Assembly (NCBI RefSeq): GCF_001011035.1
Contig: NZ_CP011492.1
Location: forward strand, 5,129,001-5,193,000
Length of the DNA stretch: 64,000 nucleotides
Source: Streptomyces sp. CNQ-509
GTDB taxonomy: Bacteria > Actinomycetota > Actinomycetes > Streptomycetales > Streptomycetaceae
Direction of reading: 5' to 3'
Every line of letters starts with the position of its first letter. The first letter of the stretch is position 1. Positions 25,752-32,923 of the stretch are shown one piece after another. A model generated the notes under the pieces. The model worked only from the letters and a program-made list of their open reading frames with translations, had not been told where the DNA came from and ran no database searches. A program made the position numbers and the translations under genes.

Positions 25752-27408
25752 GGGATCCCGGCCTTCCCGGCAACGGGGGACTCGCGTGGCTTCCGGGCTG
25801 ACGCTGCAGGGAGGCGCCACGGCGCGGAGGTGCCTGAAGCGTGAGGATGGAGATGTCGTCGTGCGGGCGGCCGGCAAGCCATTCGGTCGTGAGCAGCTCC
25901 AGCCGCTCGGCGACCGACGCCGCCTGCATGTCCGTGCAACTGGCCAGCGCGTCGACGAGGCGTTCGTCGCCGTACATCTCCCGCCCGCTCGCACCGCCTC
26001 GCGCTTCGGTGACCCCGTCGCTGTAGAAGAGGATCAGCTCACCGGGTTCGAGAACGACCTCGGTCAGGCTGAAACCGGGATCGGGCACAGCCCCGACGAG
26101 CGTGCCCTCGCAGGTGATCTCCTCCACCCTTCCGTCGCCACGCAGTACGAGCGGGGAGAGGTGGCCGCCGCCGGCGATCTCCACCTTCACCGAGCCGTCG
26201 TCGCGGGGACGGGCGGAGCCCGTGACCAGGGTCGCGAAACGGTGGCCGTCGCTCAGGACGATCTCGTTCAGCAGATACAGATCGCGCAGGGGTTCGCTTT
26301 CCTGCGCGACCATCGCCAGCGTCCGCATGCTCTGCCGCAGGTGCCCCGCCAGCACCGCGGCCTCCGCACCCTTCCCGGACACGTCACCGAAGAAGAACGT
26401 GACCCCGCCCAGGGCGGAGGGGGCCACGTGGTAGAAGTCGCCGCTGATGTGCAGCGCCTCGGCGGCCGGCCGGTAGGCGGCGCCGAGCCTGAGGCCGTCG
26501 GCGGCGGGCAGTGGTTCCGGGGCCATGCTCGCTTGCAGGACGGCGATGGTGTGGGCCTGCTGCGTATAGAGCGCCGCCGTCGCCAGCGCGAGTCCGGCCC
26601 TCACGGCCAACTCGTGCGCCAGCTCGATGTCGGCCTCGTCGAACGGCGCCCGTTCCGGGCCGCGCAGCATGATCAGCGCGCCGGCCGGTACGCCCCCCGC
26701 GGCGAGCTGGGCCACGAGCGGCTCTCCGCCTGGAACGAGCTCCGCGGGCATGAGGTTGTCGAGCGGGTCCAGCTCCTGAGGGCTGATGACCGTGGGGTGC
26801 GGTTGAAGGCCGTACAGCGCGTTCGCGATCTCGGGCACCTCTTCGAGCCTCTCGACCGCCACCTCACCGGAGGAGCGCGCCCCGCCCGGACCCGCCCGGT
26901 GCCAGTCCGTACGCCGCCCGCTCGGGGGCAGGACGACCACGGACGCGTCCGCCAGTCTGGGGGTGACGATCTCGGTGAGCGTACGGACAGTGCGGCTGTG
27001 ATGGAGCGAAGCGCCGAGCCGCTGGGTGGCCTCCTCCAGGAAGGCCGACCTGGCGCGTTCGTCGACGAGCGCCGCCTCGGCCTCCTGTGCACTGCTCACC
27101 TGACTGACCAGCCACACCGCGAGTCCGTCGACGGTACGCAGACGACCGCGGAGCCTGCGCCCCCCGTGGGCGGCGGAGAAGCGCTTCGCCCCCCGGGCGC
27201 CGGCACGAGCCAGGGGCGGCGCCGACGCACTCGCCGGCTCTCCCGGGCGCAACCGGGGAAAGAGGCGGACGGCGGCCCGGTTGAACCCCCGGATCGTCCC
27301 GTCGGGGCGGTCGCACGTGACGATGGCCTCGTCGACCAGATCCAGCAGCTCGCCAAGCTGCGCGGAGGCATGGCTCCACACGCCCGCGCCGCCTCCGTCG
27401 TCCGCCAT
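25744..27408 (-). CDS. PAS-GAF-SpoIIE/PP2C serine phosphatase
   Basis: 554 residues. The order is a PAS-like domain (about 15-110), a GAF-like domain (about 125-290) and a PP2C/SpoIIE phosphatase domain (about 310-525). The phosphatase carries SGDFYHV, FFFGDVSGKGAEAA, LFYSDGVTEAR and HDDISILTL, including the metal-binding Asp residues. Such enzymes dephosphorylate anti-anti-sigma (STAS) proteins and so switch alternative sigma factors on. AAGAGGTGG precedes ATG 27408. The cobalamin sensor gene starts within its last codons, so the two are likely made in a fixed ratio and act together. No kinase or STAS gene is adjacent. Confidence 0.9.
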   Translation of the reverse strand: MADDGGGAGVWSHASAQLGELLDLVDEAIVTCDRPDGTIRGFNRAAVRLFPRLRPGEPASASAPPLARAGARGAKRFSAAHGGRRLRGRLRTVDGLAVWLVSQVSSAQEAEAALVDERARSAFLEEATQRLGASLHHSRTVRTLTEIVTPRLADASVVVLPPSGRRTDWHRAGPGGARSSGEVAVERLEEVPEIANALYGLQPHPTVISPQELDPLDNLMPAELVPGGEPLVAQLAAGGVPAGALIMLRGPERAPFDEADIELAHELAVRAGLALATAALYTQQAHTIAVLQASMAPEPLPAADGLRLGAAYRPAAEALHISGDFYHVAPSALGGVTFFFGDVSGKGAEAAVLAGHLRQSMRTLAMVAQESEPLRDLYLLNEIVLSDGHRFATLVTGSARPRDDGSVKVEIAGGGHLSPLVLRGDGRVEEITCEGTLVGAVPDPGFSLTEVVLEPGELILFYSDGVTEARGGASGREMYGDERLVDALASCTDMQAASVAERLELLTTEWLAGRPHDDISILTLQAPPRRGASLQRQPGSHASPPLPGRPGSHE

Positions 27409-27604
27409 CGGCTACCACCTCTTGCGCGCTCCGCTCCCGCGCCCGCAGCATTTCAGGTCGAAGCCCTCTTTTGTGGTATTTGTCCGCTATGGCGGTGCTC
27501 GTCACGCCATGCGCGGCACGGTGATGCCGGAGACCGGCAGCCGCATCAACGGTCCGGGCGGTGTGCCCGGGAGGGCCGTGACGCCGTCGCGCGCATCGAC
27601 GCCC

Positions 27605-27649
27605 TCACTCGGCGCCGACGACGCCCACCGGGCAGCTCACGCCCGTGCC
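27605..27649 (-). pseudogene. msrA: Stranded native 3' end of msrA
   Basis: On the minus strand this reads GGTGVSCPVGVVGAE and a TGA at 27605-27607. This is the expected end of a Streptomyces MsrA (GYCGIGGTGVSCPxGV). It has no start or upstream msrA body; the sequence before it (RVTWHGRL) is non-MsrA and matches the left end of the neighbouring cassette. I interpret it as the original msrA tail displaced by cassette insertion. The gene body is at 29735-30352. Confidence 0.8.
27639..27649. other. Recombination core, junction C
   Basis: ACGCCCGTGCC, the 11-bp sequence shared by all three cassette junctions. On the minus strand it is GGCACGGGCGT, coding for Gly-Thr-Gly-Val of MsrA. This copy joins the native msrA tail to the left end of cassette 1. 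Confidence 0.65.
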
Positions 27650-27767
27650 GCCGAGCCTGCCGTGCCATGTGACCCGTTGGGGCCGAGTGCCGCCGATGTC
27701 CGTCGGGTGATGCGAGCAGGGCCCGGAGTTCGGGAGTGTCACCGCGGGGAACGTCGCAGAACTCCGG

Positions 27768-28040
27768 CTACAAGGCGTCGAACGGAGGCACGATACGGAC
27801 AACGGCGATCAAACGGTCGCGGGGTACCGGCAGGAAGTAGAACCATCCGCCCGCAGCGTCCATCCGGCGCAGGCTGCCGGGCCGGGGGCCATGGTCAAGG
27901 TCGGTGATGTCGATTCCTGTACCTGCCAGCTCGACCAGGTCCCCGGCCAAACGCTCCACCTCTGCAACCACATGCTCGGGGAGGCCATCGGCTACATGAA
28001 CGCGATCCGGGTCGTACTCCCAACGCCACCCCGTGCTCAC
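27768..28040 (-). CDS. Putative RelE/ParE-like toxin
   Basis: 90 residues from GTG 28040 (VSTGWRWEYDPDRV). The pattern resembles actinobacterial RelE/ParE-type proteins: an N-terminal WRWEYDPD strand, a helix rich in acidic and basic residues (LPEHVVAEVERLAGDLVEL), a central SLRRM, and C-terminal strands GGWFYFLPVPRDRLIAVVRIVPPF. It overlaps the upstream gene by four bases (GTGA), the coupling expected of an antitoxin-toxin pair. Toxin function is an inference from size, fold pattern and coupling. Confidence 0.6.
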   Translation of the reverse strand: MSTGWRWEYDPDRVHVADGLPEHVVAEVERLAGDLVELAGTGIDITDLDHGPRPGSLRRMDAAGGWFYFLPVPRDRLIAVVRIVPPFDAL

Positions 28041-28390
28041 TGGATCGGGATACCGAGGGCGGTATGTGCTGCGTCCAGGATCTTGCCGATCTCGGAGACT
28101 GCTCGCCGCGCTTGGGCGCTGTCGTCCCCTTGGGCGGTGTCCTCCCAGTAGCGCAACTGTGCGGCCATGTCGGGGTGGCGCTGGATGTGGACGTAGACGG
28201 CCCACTGGGCGATGAACCGCTGGAGCGGTCCCATTTCGGAGCCCTGCCGGGTCTGGTCAGCCGCTTGGTCCAGCTCGCGAGTGAAGGCCGGCAGCGCGGC
28301 AGGCGCAATCTGGCTGACGGCCTGCCGCAGGGTGGTCACCGTCGCGGCCGGCTGAGGGATGAGCGGCTGCCCGGCGGTTGAGATCGTCAT
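28037..28390 (-). CDS. Putative antitoxin-like protein (DUF6247-like)
   Basis: 117 residues from ATG 28390 (MTISTAGQP), chosen over ATG 28402 because GGGAG lies 6 nt upstream and overlaps the earlier ATG. The sequence is helical: a proline-rich start, a TLRQAVSQIAPAALPAFTRELD helix, and a segment (PLQRFIAQWAVYVHIQRHP) that I recall from a Streptomyces family named DUF6247. It is upstream of and coupled to the RelE-like gene. Antitoxin-first order fits a type II module, but no DNA-binding domain is obvious. Confidence 0.6.
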   Translation of the reverse strand: MTISTAGQPLIPQPAATVTTLRQAVSQIAPAALPAFTRELDQAADQTRQGSEMGPLQRFIAQWAVYVHIQRHPDMAAQLRYWEDTAQGDDSAQARRAVSEIGKILDAAHTALGIPIQ

Positions 28391-28443
28391 TGCTACTCCC
28401 ATAGGGCCGAGTCTGATCCCTCGCGGCAGCGTACCGGGTGCAA

Positions 28444-28557
28444 GTCCGTTCCCGCCGCTCGAAGGGGTGAGGGAGAAGCGATTCAGCTCTCCGTCGGAGC
28501 GATGCCGGTGGGGCAGGAGCCGCCGTCCGACCGATCACTCAGCTTGACGCCCGTGCC
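28444..28557. repeat. Cassette right-end repeat, copy A (carries an msrA-like tail)
   Basis: It aligns without gaps to 29621-29734, with 7 mismatches in 114 bp. On the minus strand it reads GTGVKLSDRSDGGSCPTGI, then APTES and stop. The preceding residues (RVTRHGRPP) are cassette sequence, so here the tail is not attached to an msrA body. The repeat continues about 39 bp beyond the stop. Confidence 0.85.
28547..28557. other. Recombination core, junction A
   Basis: ACGCCCGTGCC, identical to junctions B and C. It joins the right end of cassette 1 to the left end of cassette 2. Confidence 0.65.
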
Positions 28558-28641
28558 CGGGGGCCTGCCGTGACGTGTGACCCGTCGGGGCCGGTGCTCG
28601 TCGACGTCCGTCGTGCGATGGCGTCATGCTCATATCAAAAT

Positions 28642-28653
28642 CTACGCGCGTAG
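28642..28653. promoter_or_regulatory. Palindrome upstream of the M23 peptidase gene
   Basis: CTACGCGCGTAG is a perfect 12-bp palindrome, with ATATC at 28632-28636 and GATAT at 28654-28658 around it, in an unusually AT-rich stretch 61 bp before the start. It is a plausible operator or promoter element; no regulator can be named. Confidence 0.4.
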
Positions 28654-28713
28654 GATATGGTGATTCTGCACCGGCATCGCTAGTTCAAGTCACCTTGAAA
28701 AAAGGGAGTTGAC

Positions 28714-29577
28714 GTGCACGGAAACCATGAGGCCGATGGCGTCCGGAAAGACCGGTCACCCGTCGGACTGGATCGGCGCGCCCTGCTGCGCGGCTCAGCA
28801 GTGTTCGGCCTGGCAGCCGGCGGTGTACTGCTCTCGGGGAACCCCGCCCAGGCGCTGGACATCTATAACCCGTTCAGCGGCTACCCGATGACCGGCAGTT
28901 GGCAGGACCACATCGACCGAGGCTCCCTGGGCGGAATCGACTACGCCATGAGCGTCGGCACCAGACTCCCGGCCGCCGGCGCCGGCGTCGTCAGGAACAT
29001 CCCGTACAACGGCACCGGCGGACACACTGTGACCATCACTCACAGTGACGGGTACCGGACGCAGTACATGCACCTCTCACAGTTCCTGGTCGCCGACGGC
29101 ACCTCAGTCGGCAAGGGAGGCACCGTCGGACTCTCCGGTGGTGCAGCCGGAGCCCCAGGCTCCGGAAACTCCACCGGCCCCCACGTCCACTGGCACCTGA
29201 TCACCCCGGCTGGCACCCGAGTCAACCCGCTGGACTACATAGGCGGTGGTGGTGCGCTGCCGAAGACGACGACGGAGGAGGACGGCGTCCCCGGTCCCGT
29301 CATGTGGATGCGGACGCAGAACTGGCTGCGGATCGAGTCCGGCTACACGGGGCCCATCGACGGTGTTCCCGGACCCAACACCTACGCCGCGCTCCAGAGG
29401 AACATGCGCAACTGGGGCTACACCGGGCCCATCGACGGTGTTCCCGGGCCCAACACCTGGGCCGCGGTCCAGCGTCTGGCCGCCTCCTATGGCTACACCG
29501 GACCCATCGACGGCGTGATGGGCCCCAACTCCTGGCGGGGCTTCAGCCGTTTCATCAACGAAGACCGCTGGGACTGA
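28714..29577 (+). CDS. Tat-exported M23 metallopeptidase with three peptidoglycan-binding-like repeats
   Basis: 287 residues. The N-terminus has a twin-arginine signal (LDRRALLRGSAVFGLAAGG) ending near AQA. The LytM/M23 domain (about 55-180) has HIDRGSLGGIDYA and HVHWHL, giving the His/Asp/His zinc site. Three C-terminal repeats of about 25 residues share the core GYTGPIDGVPGPNTW (positions about 210-280), the pattern of peptidoglycan-binding domains in phage endolysins and secreted hydrolases. The start is GTG 28714, 5 nt after GGGAG. It is the only gene in cassette 2 and faces msrA. It probably cuts peptidoglycan cross-bridges outside the cell. Confidence 0.85.
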   Translation: MHGNHEADGVRKDRSPVGLDRRALLRGSAVFGLAAGGVLLSGNPAQALDIYNPFSGYPMTGSWQDHIDRGSLGGIDYAMSVGTRLPAAGAGVVRNIPYNGTGGHTVTITHSDGYRTQYMHLSQFLVADGTSVGKGGTVGLSGGAAGAPGSGNSTGPHVHWHLITPAGTRVNPLDYIGGGGALPKTTTEEDGVPGPVMWMRTQNWLRIESGYTGPIDGVPGPNTYAALQRNMRNWGYTGPIDGVPGPNTWAAVQRLAASYGYTGPIDGVMGPNSWRGFSRFINEDRWD

Positions 29578-29620
29578 ACCATTCCCCACCCCGGGGTCTG
29601 ATGCTGCAATGCAAGGCGAG

Positions 29621-29734
29621 GTCCGTTCCTACCGCTCGAACGAGTGAGGGAGAAGCGATTCAGCTCTCCGTCGGAGCGATGCCGGTGGGGCAGGAGCCGC
29701 CCTCCGACTGGTCACTCAGCTTGACGCCCGTGCC
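29621..29734. repeat. Cassette right-end repeat, copy B (present msrA 3' end)
   Basis: Partner of 28444-28557. It supplies the last 21 codons of the current msrA, its stop at 29660 and 39 bp beyond. The junction with the msrA body is in the GGCACGGGCGT core. Confidence 0.85.
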
Positions 29735-30352
29735 GCCTATGCCGCAGTAGCCGCCCGGGTTCTTGTCCAGGTACTGCTGGTGGTAGGGCTCCGCCGGGTA
29801 GAAGGGGCGGTCGGCTGCCGGGAGGATTTCCGTGGTGATGTCGCCGTAGCCCGAAGCGGACAGGACCTGCTGGTACGCGGCGCGCGAGGCGTCCGCCGCC
29901 TTCGCCTGGGCGGGGGTGTGCGTGTAGACCGCGGAGCGGTACTGCGTGCCGATGTCGTTGCCCTGGCGGAAGCCCTGCGTCGGGTCGTGGGACTCCCAGA
30001 ACAGCTTGAGCAGCTCGTCGTACGACACCACCGCCGGGTCGTACACCACCCGGACCGCCTCGGTGTGGCCCGTCCGGCCCGAGCAGACCTCCTCGTACGT
30101 CGGGTGCGTCGTGTGTCCGCCCTGGTAGCCGACCAGGGTCGTCCACACGCCCGGCGTCTGCCAGAAGTTGCGCTCGGCGCCCCAGAAACAGCCCAGGCCG
30201 AAGTCCGCGACCTCCAGGCCCTCCGGGTACGGGCCCTCCAGCGGGTTGCCCAGCACCGTGTGGCGCTCCGGGACGGGGAAGGCGGGTGCGGCGCGGCCGG
30301 GAACCGCCTCGTCCTTGGTCACGAGGTGGTTCTTGTGGCGGTTCAGGAACAT
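29660..30352 (-). CDS. msrA: Peptide methionine sulfoxide reductase A with cassette-derived C-terminus
   Basis: 230 residues. It reduces methionine-S-sulfoxide in proteins. The catalytic Cys55 is in GCFWGAERNFW; HPTYEEVCSGRTGHTEAV and QGNDIGTQYRSAVY are family landmarks. The C-terminus has recycling cysteines Cys203 (GYCGIGGTGV) and Cys221 (GGSCPTG). Relative to the usual GYCGIGGTGVSCPxG, nine residues (KLSDQSEGG) separate GTGV from SCP, because the tail comes from the inserted cassette. The gene probably still works, since both cysteines and the SCP motif are kept, but the spacing of the disulfide relay is altered. Confidence 0.93.
   Translation of the reverse strand: MFLNRHKNHLVTKDEAVPGRAAPAFPVPERHTVLGNPLEGPYPEGLEVADFGLGCFWGAERNFWQTPGVWTTLVGYQGGHTTHPTYEEVCSGRTGHTEAVRVVYDPAVVSYDELLKLFWESHDPTQGFRQGNDIGTQYRSAVYTHTPAQAKAADASRAAYQQVLSASGYGDITTEILPAADRPFYPAEPYHQQYLDKNPGGYCGIGGTGVKLSDQSEGGSCPTGIAPTES
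29724..29734. other. Recombination core, junction B, inside msrA
   Basis: ACGCCCGTGCC joins the msrA body to the cassette 2 tail. Junctions B and C share 14 bp (GGCGGCACGGGCGT on the minus strand), whereas A shares 11, as expected if B and C together represent the original site. Confidence 0.65.
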
Positions 30353-30428
30353 CTCCGGCCTCCTCCGCTGACGCTGCTGATTACCCTTCCAAGGAACGTA
30401 TCGCGCACCTCTGACATTCCCCGCCGCC

Positions 30429-31520
30429 TCACTTCAACGCGGCGCCTCTGCCGCCCTCGTACCCCGCCACCGCCAGCGCCCGGTACGCCGCGTACTCCGC
30501 CGCCGGCTGCTCGCTCAGCGACCACGGGAGCGCGCCCACGTACCCGTCCACGTGGCGCATCTGCTCCAGCGCTTCCTCGTACCGCTCCGCCCGCACCAGG
30601 AAGCACGCCAGCAGGTGCCGTACGTGCGGCAGCATCGGGTGGTCCGCCGGGGCGTGGTGCACCGCGTACTGCGCGCCCTCGATCGCCTGCCTGACGACCT
30701 CGCCCTCGTACAGCCCCCGCACCAGGTTCGCCTCCGGCAGGTGCTCCCAGACCGCGAACAGCGGCAGCGCGGGCAGCAGGGCCCCCGGCCCCGCCGAGGC
30801 GGCCGCGCGCTGCGCGAAGTCGTACGCCGCCTCCCTGGAGCCGTGCCACTTCTCGCACGCGTACTGCAGCGCCGCGAGGTGCGCGCCCATGTGGTCGCCC
30901 GCGCGCTGTTCGACCGTGTGCCACAGCTCCTCGAAGTCCGCCTCGCGGTAGTGCGCCCCGCGGGCGATGGCCAGCTCGATGATGTACGGCATGGGGCTGC
31001 CCGGCGCCAGCATCGCCGCCTCCGCGCAGATCTTCTTCGCCTCCTCCAGGATCACCGGGAACTCCGACGCCCCCGCCCCGGCCATCCACGCCTGCCGTAC
31101 CAGGAACTCTGCGTGCACCTCGGCCCCGCCCACGTCCTTGGGCTTCTCCGCCCGCCACGTGCGCAGCCACGCCCCGCCCTCGCCCGGCGCCTGCGCCAGC
31201 TCGAAGGCCGCCGCCCCCGCCAGCGTCTGCACCCGCTGCCAGCGCTGCTCCCACTCGTCGTCGGTGAGCGCGAGCAGCCGGGAGGCCGCCTGCCAGTCCT
31301 GGTCCTCCCGCAGCTCCCGCAGGACCTCGGCGAGCTGCGGGTCGGGGCCGGGCAGGCGGACGTCGAGCTCGTCGACGGGTACGAAGCCGTAGCTTCCGGC
31401 CGGGTCGACGGCCCGCGCGTTCGACTGCAGCACCTCCCGGCCGCCCCGGGCACGCCGCAGCAGGGGCACGGCGACCCATGCGATCAGGGCGATGGCGAGG
31501 AGTGCGAACAACAGTTCCAT
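30429..31520 (-). CDS. Membrane-anchored helical-repeat protein of unknown function
   Basis: 363 residues from ATG 31520. One N-terminal TM helix (MELLFALLAIALIAWVAVPLL) is followed by a basic patch and a long helical domain with a TPR-like pattern (AEVHAEFLVRQAWM, PMPYIIELAIARGAHYREADFEEL, ALPLFAVWEHLPEANLVRGLYEGE, PHVRHLLACFLVRAERYEEAL). It is conserved near msrA and metB in Streptomyces, as far as I recall. It is probably an inner-face scaffold; no catalytic residues are apparent. The leftward gene msrA begins 76 bp beyond its stop. Confidence 0.8.
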   Translation of the reverse strand: MELLFALLAIALIAWVAVPLLRRARGGREVLQSNARAVDPAGSYGFVPVDELDVRLPGPDPQLAEVLRELREDQDWQAASRLLALTDDEWEQRWQRVQTLAGAAAFELAQAPGEGGAWLRTWRAEKPKDVGGAEVHAEFLVRQAWMAGAGASEFPVILEEAKKICAEAAMLAPGSPMPYIIELAIARGAHYREADFEELWHTVEQRAGDHMGAHLAALQYACEKWHGSREAAYDFAQRAAASAGPGALLPALPLFAVWEHLPEANLVRGLYEGEVVRQAIEGAQYAVHHAPADHPMLPHVRHLLACFLVRAERYEEALEQMRHVDGYVGALPWSLSEQPAAEYAAYRALAVAGYEGGRGAALK

Positions 31521-31641
31521 TGATGTGTCCTGAGTTCTCAAAGAAGGTGCGGGCCGGGCTGGTACACGTACGGGTCCTCCCCTCCAGCAAACCAGACCGC
31601 CGCGCGCAACGGCCCCCCTCCAGGGCTTATCCTCGGGCCGC

Positions 31642-32787
31642 ATGAGCCAGCCCAGCTTCGAGACCGTCGCCATCCACGCGGGCCAGGAGCCCGACCCGGC
31701 GACGGGCGCGGTCGTACCGCCGATCCACCAGGTGTCCACGTACAAGCAGGACGGGGTGGGGGGCCTGCGCGGAGGCTACGAGTACAGCCGTTCCGCGAAC
31801 CCCACCCGCACCGCCCTGGAACAGAACCTCGCCGCGCTGGAGGGCGGGGCCCGCGGCCTCGCGTTCGCCTCCGGCCTGGCCGCCGAGGACTGCCTGCTGC
31901 GCACCGCGCTCACCCCCGGCGACCACGTGGTCATCCCGGATGACGCGTACGGCGGCTCCTTCCGGCTCTTCGCGAAGGTCGCGGCGCGCTGGGGGGTGGA
32001 GTTCTCGGTCGCGCACACCGGGGACCCTGCGGCGGTACGGGCCGCGCTCACCGACCGTACGAAGCTCGTCTGGGTGGAGACGCCCAGCAACCCGCTGCTC
32101 GGCATCACCGACATCGCCGCCTCCGCCGCCGTCGCGCACGAGGCCGGCGCCCTGCTCGTCGTCGACAACACCTTCGCCAGCCCCTACCTGCAGCAGCCGC
32201 TGGCGCTCGGCGCCGACGTCGTCGTGCACTCCACGACCAAGTACATGGGCGGGCACTCGGACGTCGTCGGCGGCGCGCTCGTCGTGGCCGACCGCGAGCT
32301 GGGCGAGCGGCTGACGTTCCACCAGAACGCGATGGGCGCGGTGGCCGGGCCGTTCGACGCCTGGCTGGTGCTGCGCGGCATCAAGACGCTGGCTGTGCGG
32401 ATGGACCGGCACAGCGCCAACGCGGCGCGCGTCGCGCACATGCTGGACCGGCACCCGCGCGTGACGCACGTGTACTACCCGGGCCTCGAAGACCACCCCG
32501 GCCACGAGACGGCCGCGAAGCAGATGCGCGACTTCGGCGGCATGGTGTCGTTCCGCGTCGAGGGCGGCGAGGAGGCGGCGGTCGAGGTCTGCAACCGGGC
32601 GCGGCTGTTCATCCTCGGGGAGTCGCTGGGCGGCGTCGAATCGCTGATCGAGCACCCGGGGCGGATGACGCACGCCTCGGCGGCGGGGTCGCCGCTGGAG
32701 GTGCCGGACGACCTGGTGCGGCTGTCGGTCGGGATCGAGTCGGTGGACGACCTGCTGGCGGACCTCACGCAGGCCCTGGGCGGCTGA
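31642..32787 (+). CDS. metB: Cystathionine gamma-synthase (PLP enzyme)
   Basis: 381 residues. It joins O-succinyl- or O-acetylhomoserine with cysteine to make cystathionine for methionine synthesis. Family signatures are YEYSRSANPTRTALE, the cofactor-contacting VVDNTFASPYLQ and the PLP lysine in VHSTTKYMGGHSDVVGG. The C-terminal SLGGVESLIEHP and VRLSVGIES are typical of the Cys/Met metabolism family. A cystathionine gamma-lyase role cannot be excluded from sequence. A strong hairpin follows. Confidence 0.92.
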   Translation: MSQPSFETVAIHAGQEPDPATGAVVPPIHQVSTYKQDGVGGLRGGYEYSRSANPTRTALEQNLAALEGGARGLAFASGLAAEDCLLRTALTPGDHVVIPDDAYGGSFRLFAKVAARWGVEFSVAHTGDPAAVRAALTDRTKLVWVETPSNPLLGITDIAASAAVAHEAGALLVVDNTFASPYLQQPLALGADVVVHSTTKYMGGHSDVVGGALVVADRELGERLTFHQNAMGAVAGPFDAWLVLRGIKTLAVRMDRHSANAARVAHMLDRHPRVTHVYYPGLEDHPGHETAAKQMRDFGGMVSFRVEGGEEAAVEVCNRARLFILGESLGGVESLIEHPGRMTHASAAGSPLEVPDDLVRLSVGIESVDDLLADLTQALGG

Positions 32788-32800
32788 GGACGGGGGCCTA

Positions 32801-32825
32801 CCGGGCCGGGACACGCCCGGCCCGG
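32801..32825. terminator. Terminator after metB
   Basis: CCGGGCCGGG (32801-32810) pairs perfectly with CCCGGCCCGG (32816-32825) around a 5-nt loop, between convergent genes. Confidence 0.75.
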
Positions 32826-32923
32826 ACAGCCGGGCCCGGACGGACCGGGAGCGGGCCTCGCGGCCCCCGTTCACGCACCGGCCCGATGCCATGGGGCCCC
32901 GCCCGCAGGTCGGCCCCGCGGAC

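Larger units (their letters stand above)
27650..28557. mobile_element. msrA cassette 1 (putative toxin-antitoxin cargo), 908 bp core to core
   Basis: The unit has a left end (27650-27712) about four-fifths identical to 28558-28620, two cargo genes, and a right end (28444-28557) that matches 29621-29734 with 7 mismatches in 114 bp by my count. The right end encodes a substitute MsrA tail, so insertion would leave a joined msrA gene. There is no transposase or integrase gene and no obvious terminal inverted repeat. A near-palindromic CGACGTCCGTCG-like stretch lies in the left ends. I infer site-specific recombination in trans. Confidence 0.65.
28391..28713. other. Junction region between the two cassettes, no gene
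   Basis: This 323-bp stretch holds the promoter side of the antitoxin-like gene, the right end of cassette 1 (28444-28557, including an msrA-like tail with stop at 28483), the left end of cassette 2 (28558-28620) and the upstream region of the M23 peptidase gene with a palindrome at 28642. No separate gene is seen. Confidence 0.7.
28558..29734. mobile_element. msrA cassette 2 (M23 peptidase cargo), 1,177 bp core to core
   Basis: The same architecture as cassette 1: a homologous left end (28558-28620), unrelated cargo (one gene on the opposite strand) and a near-identical right end (29621-29734) that supplies the present 3' end of msrA. Different cargo between the same ends argues against simple tandem duplication of one unit. 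No recombinase is encoded. Confidence 0.65.

Noticed and set aside
27605..27802. 65-codon minus-strand ORF ending GGTGVSCPVGVVGAE
   Set aside because: It has no MsrA body and no ribosome site; the first 50 residues are cassette-end sequence. Treated as a stranded msrA 3' end.
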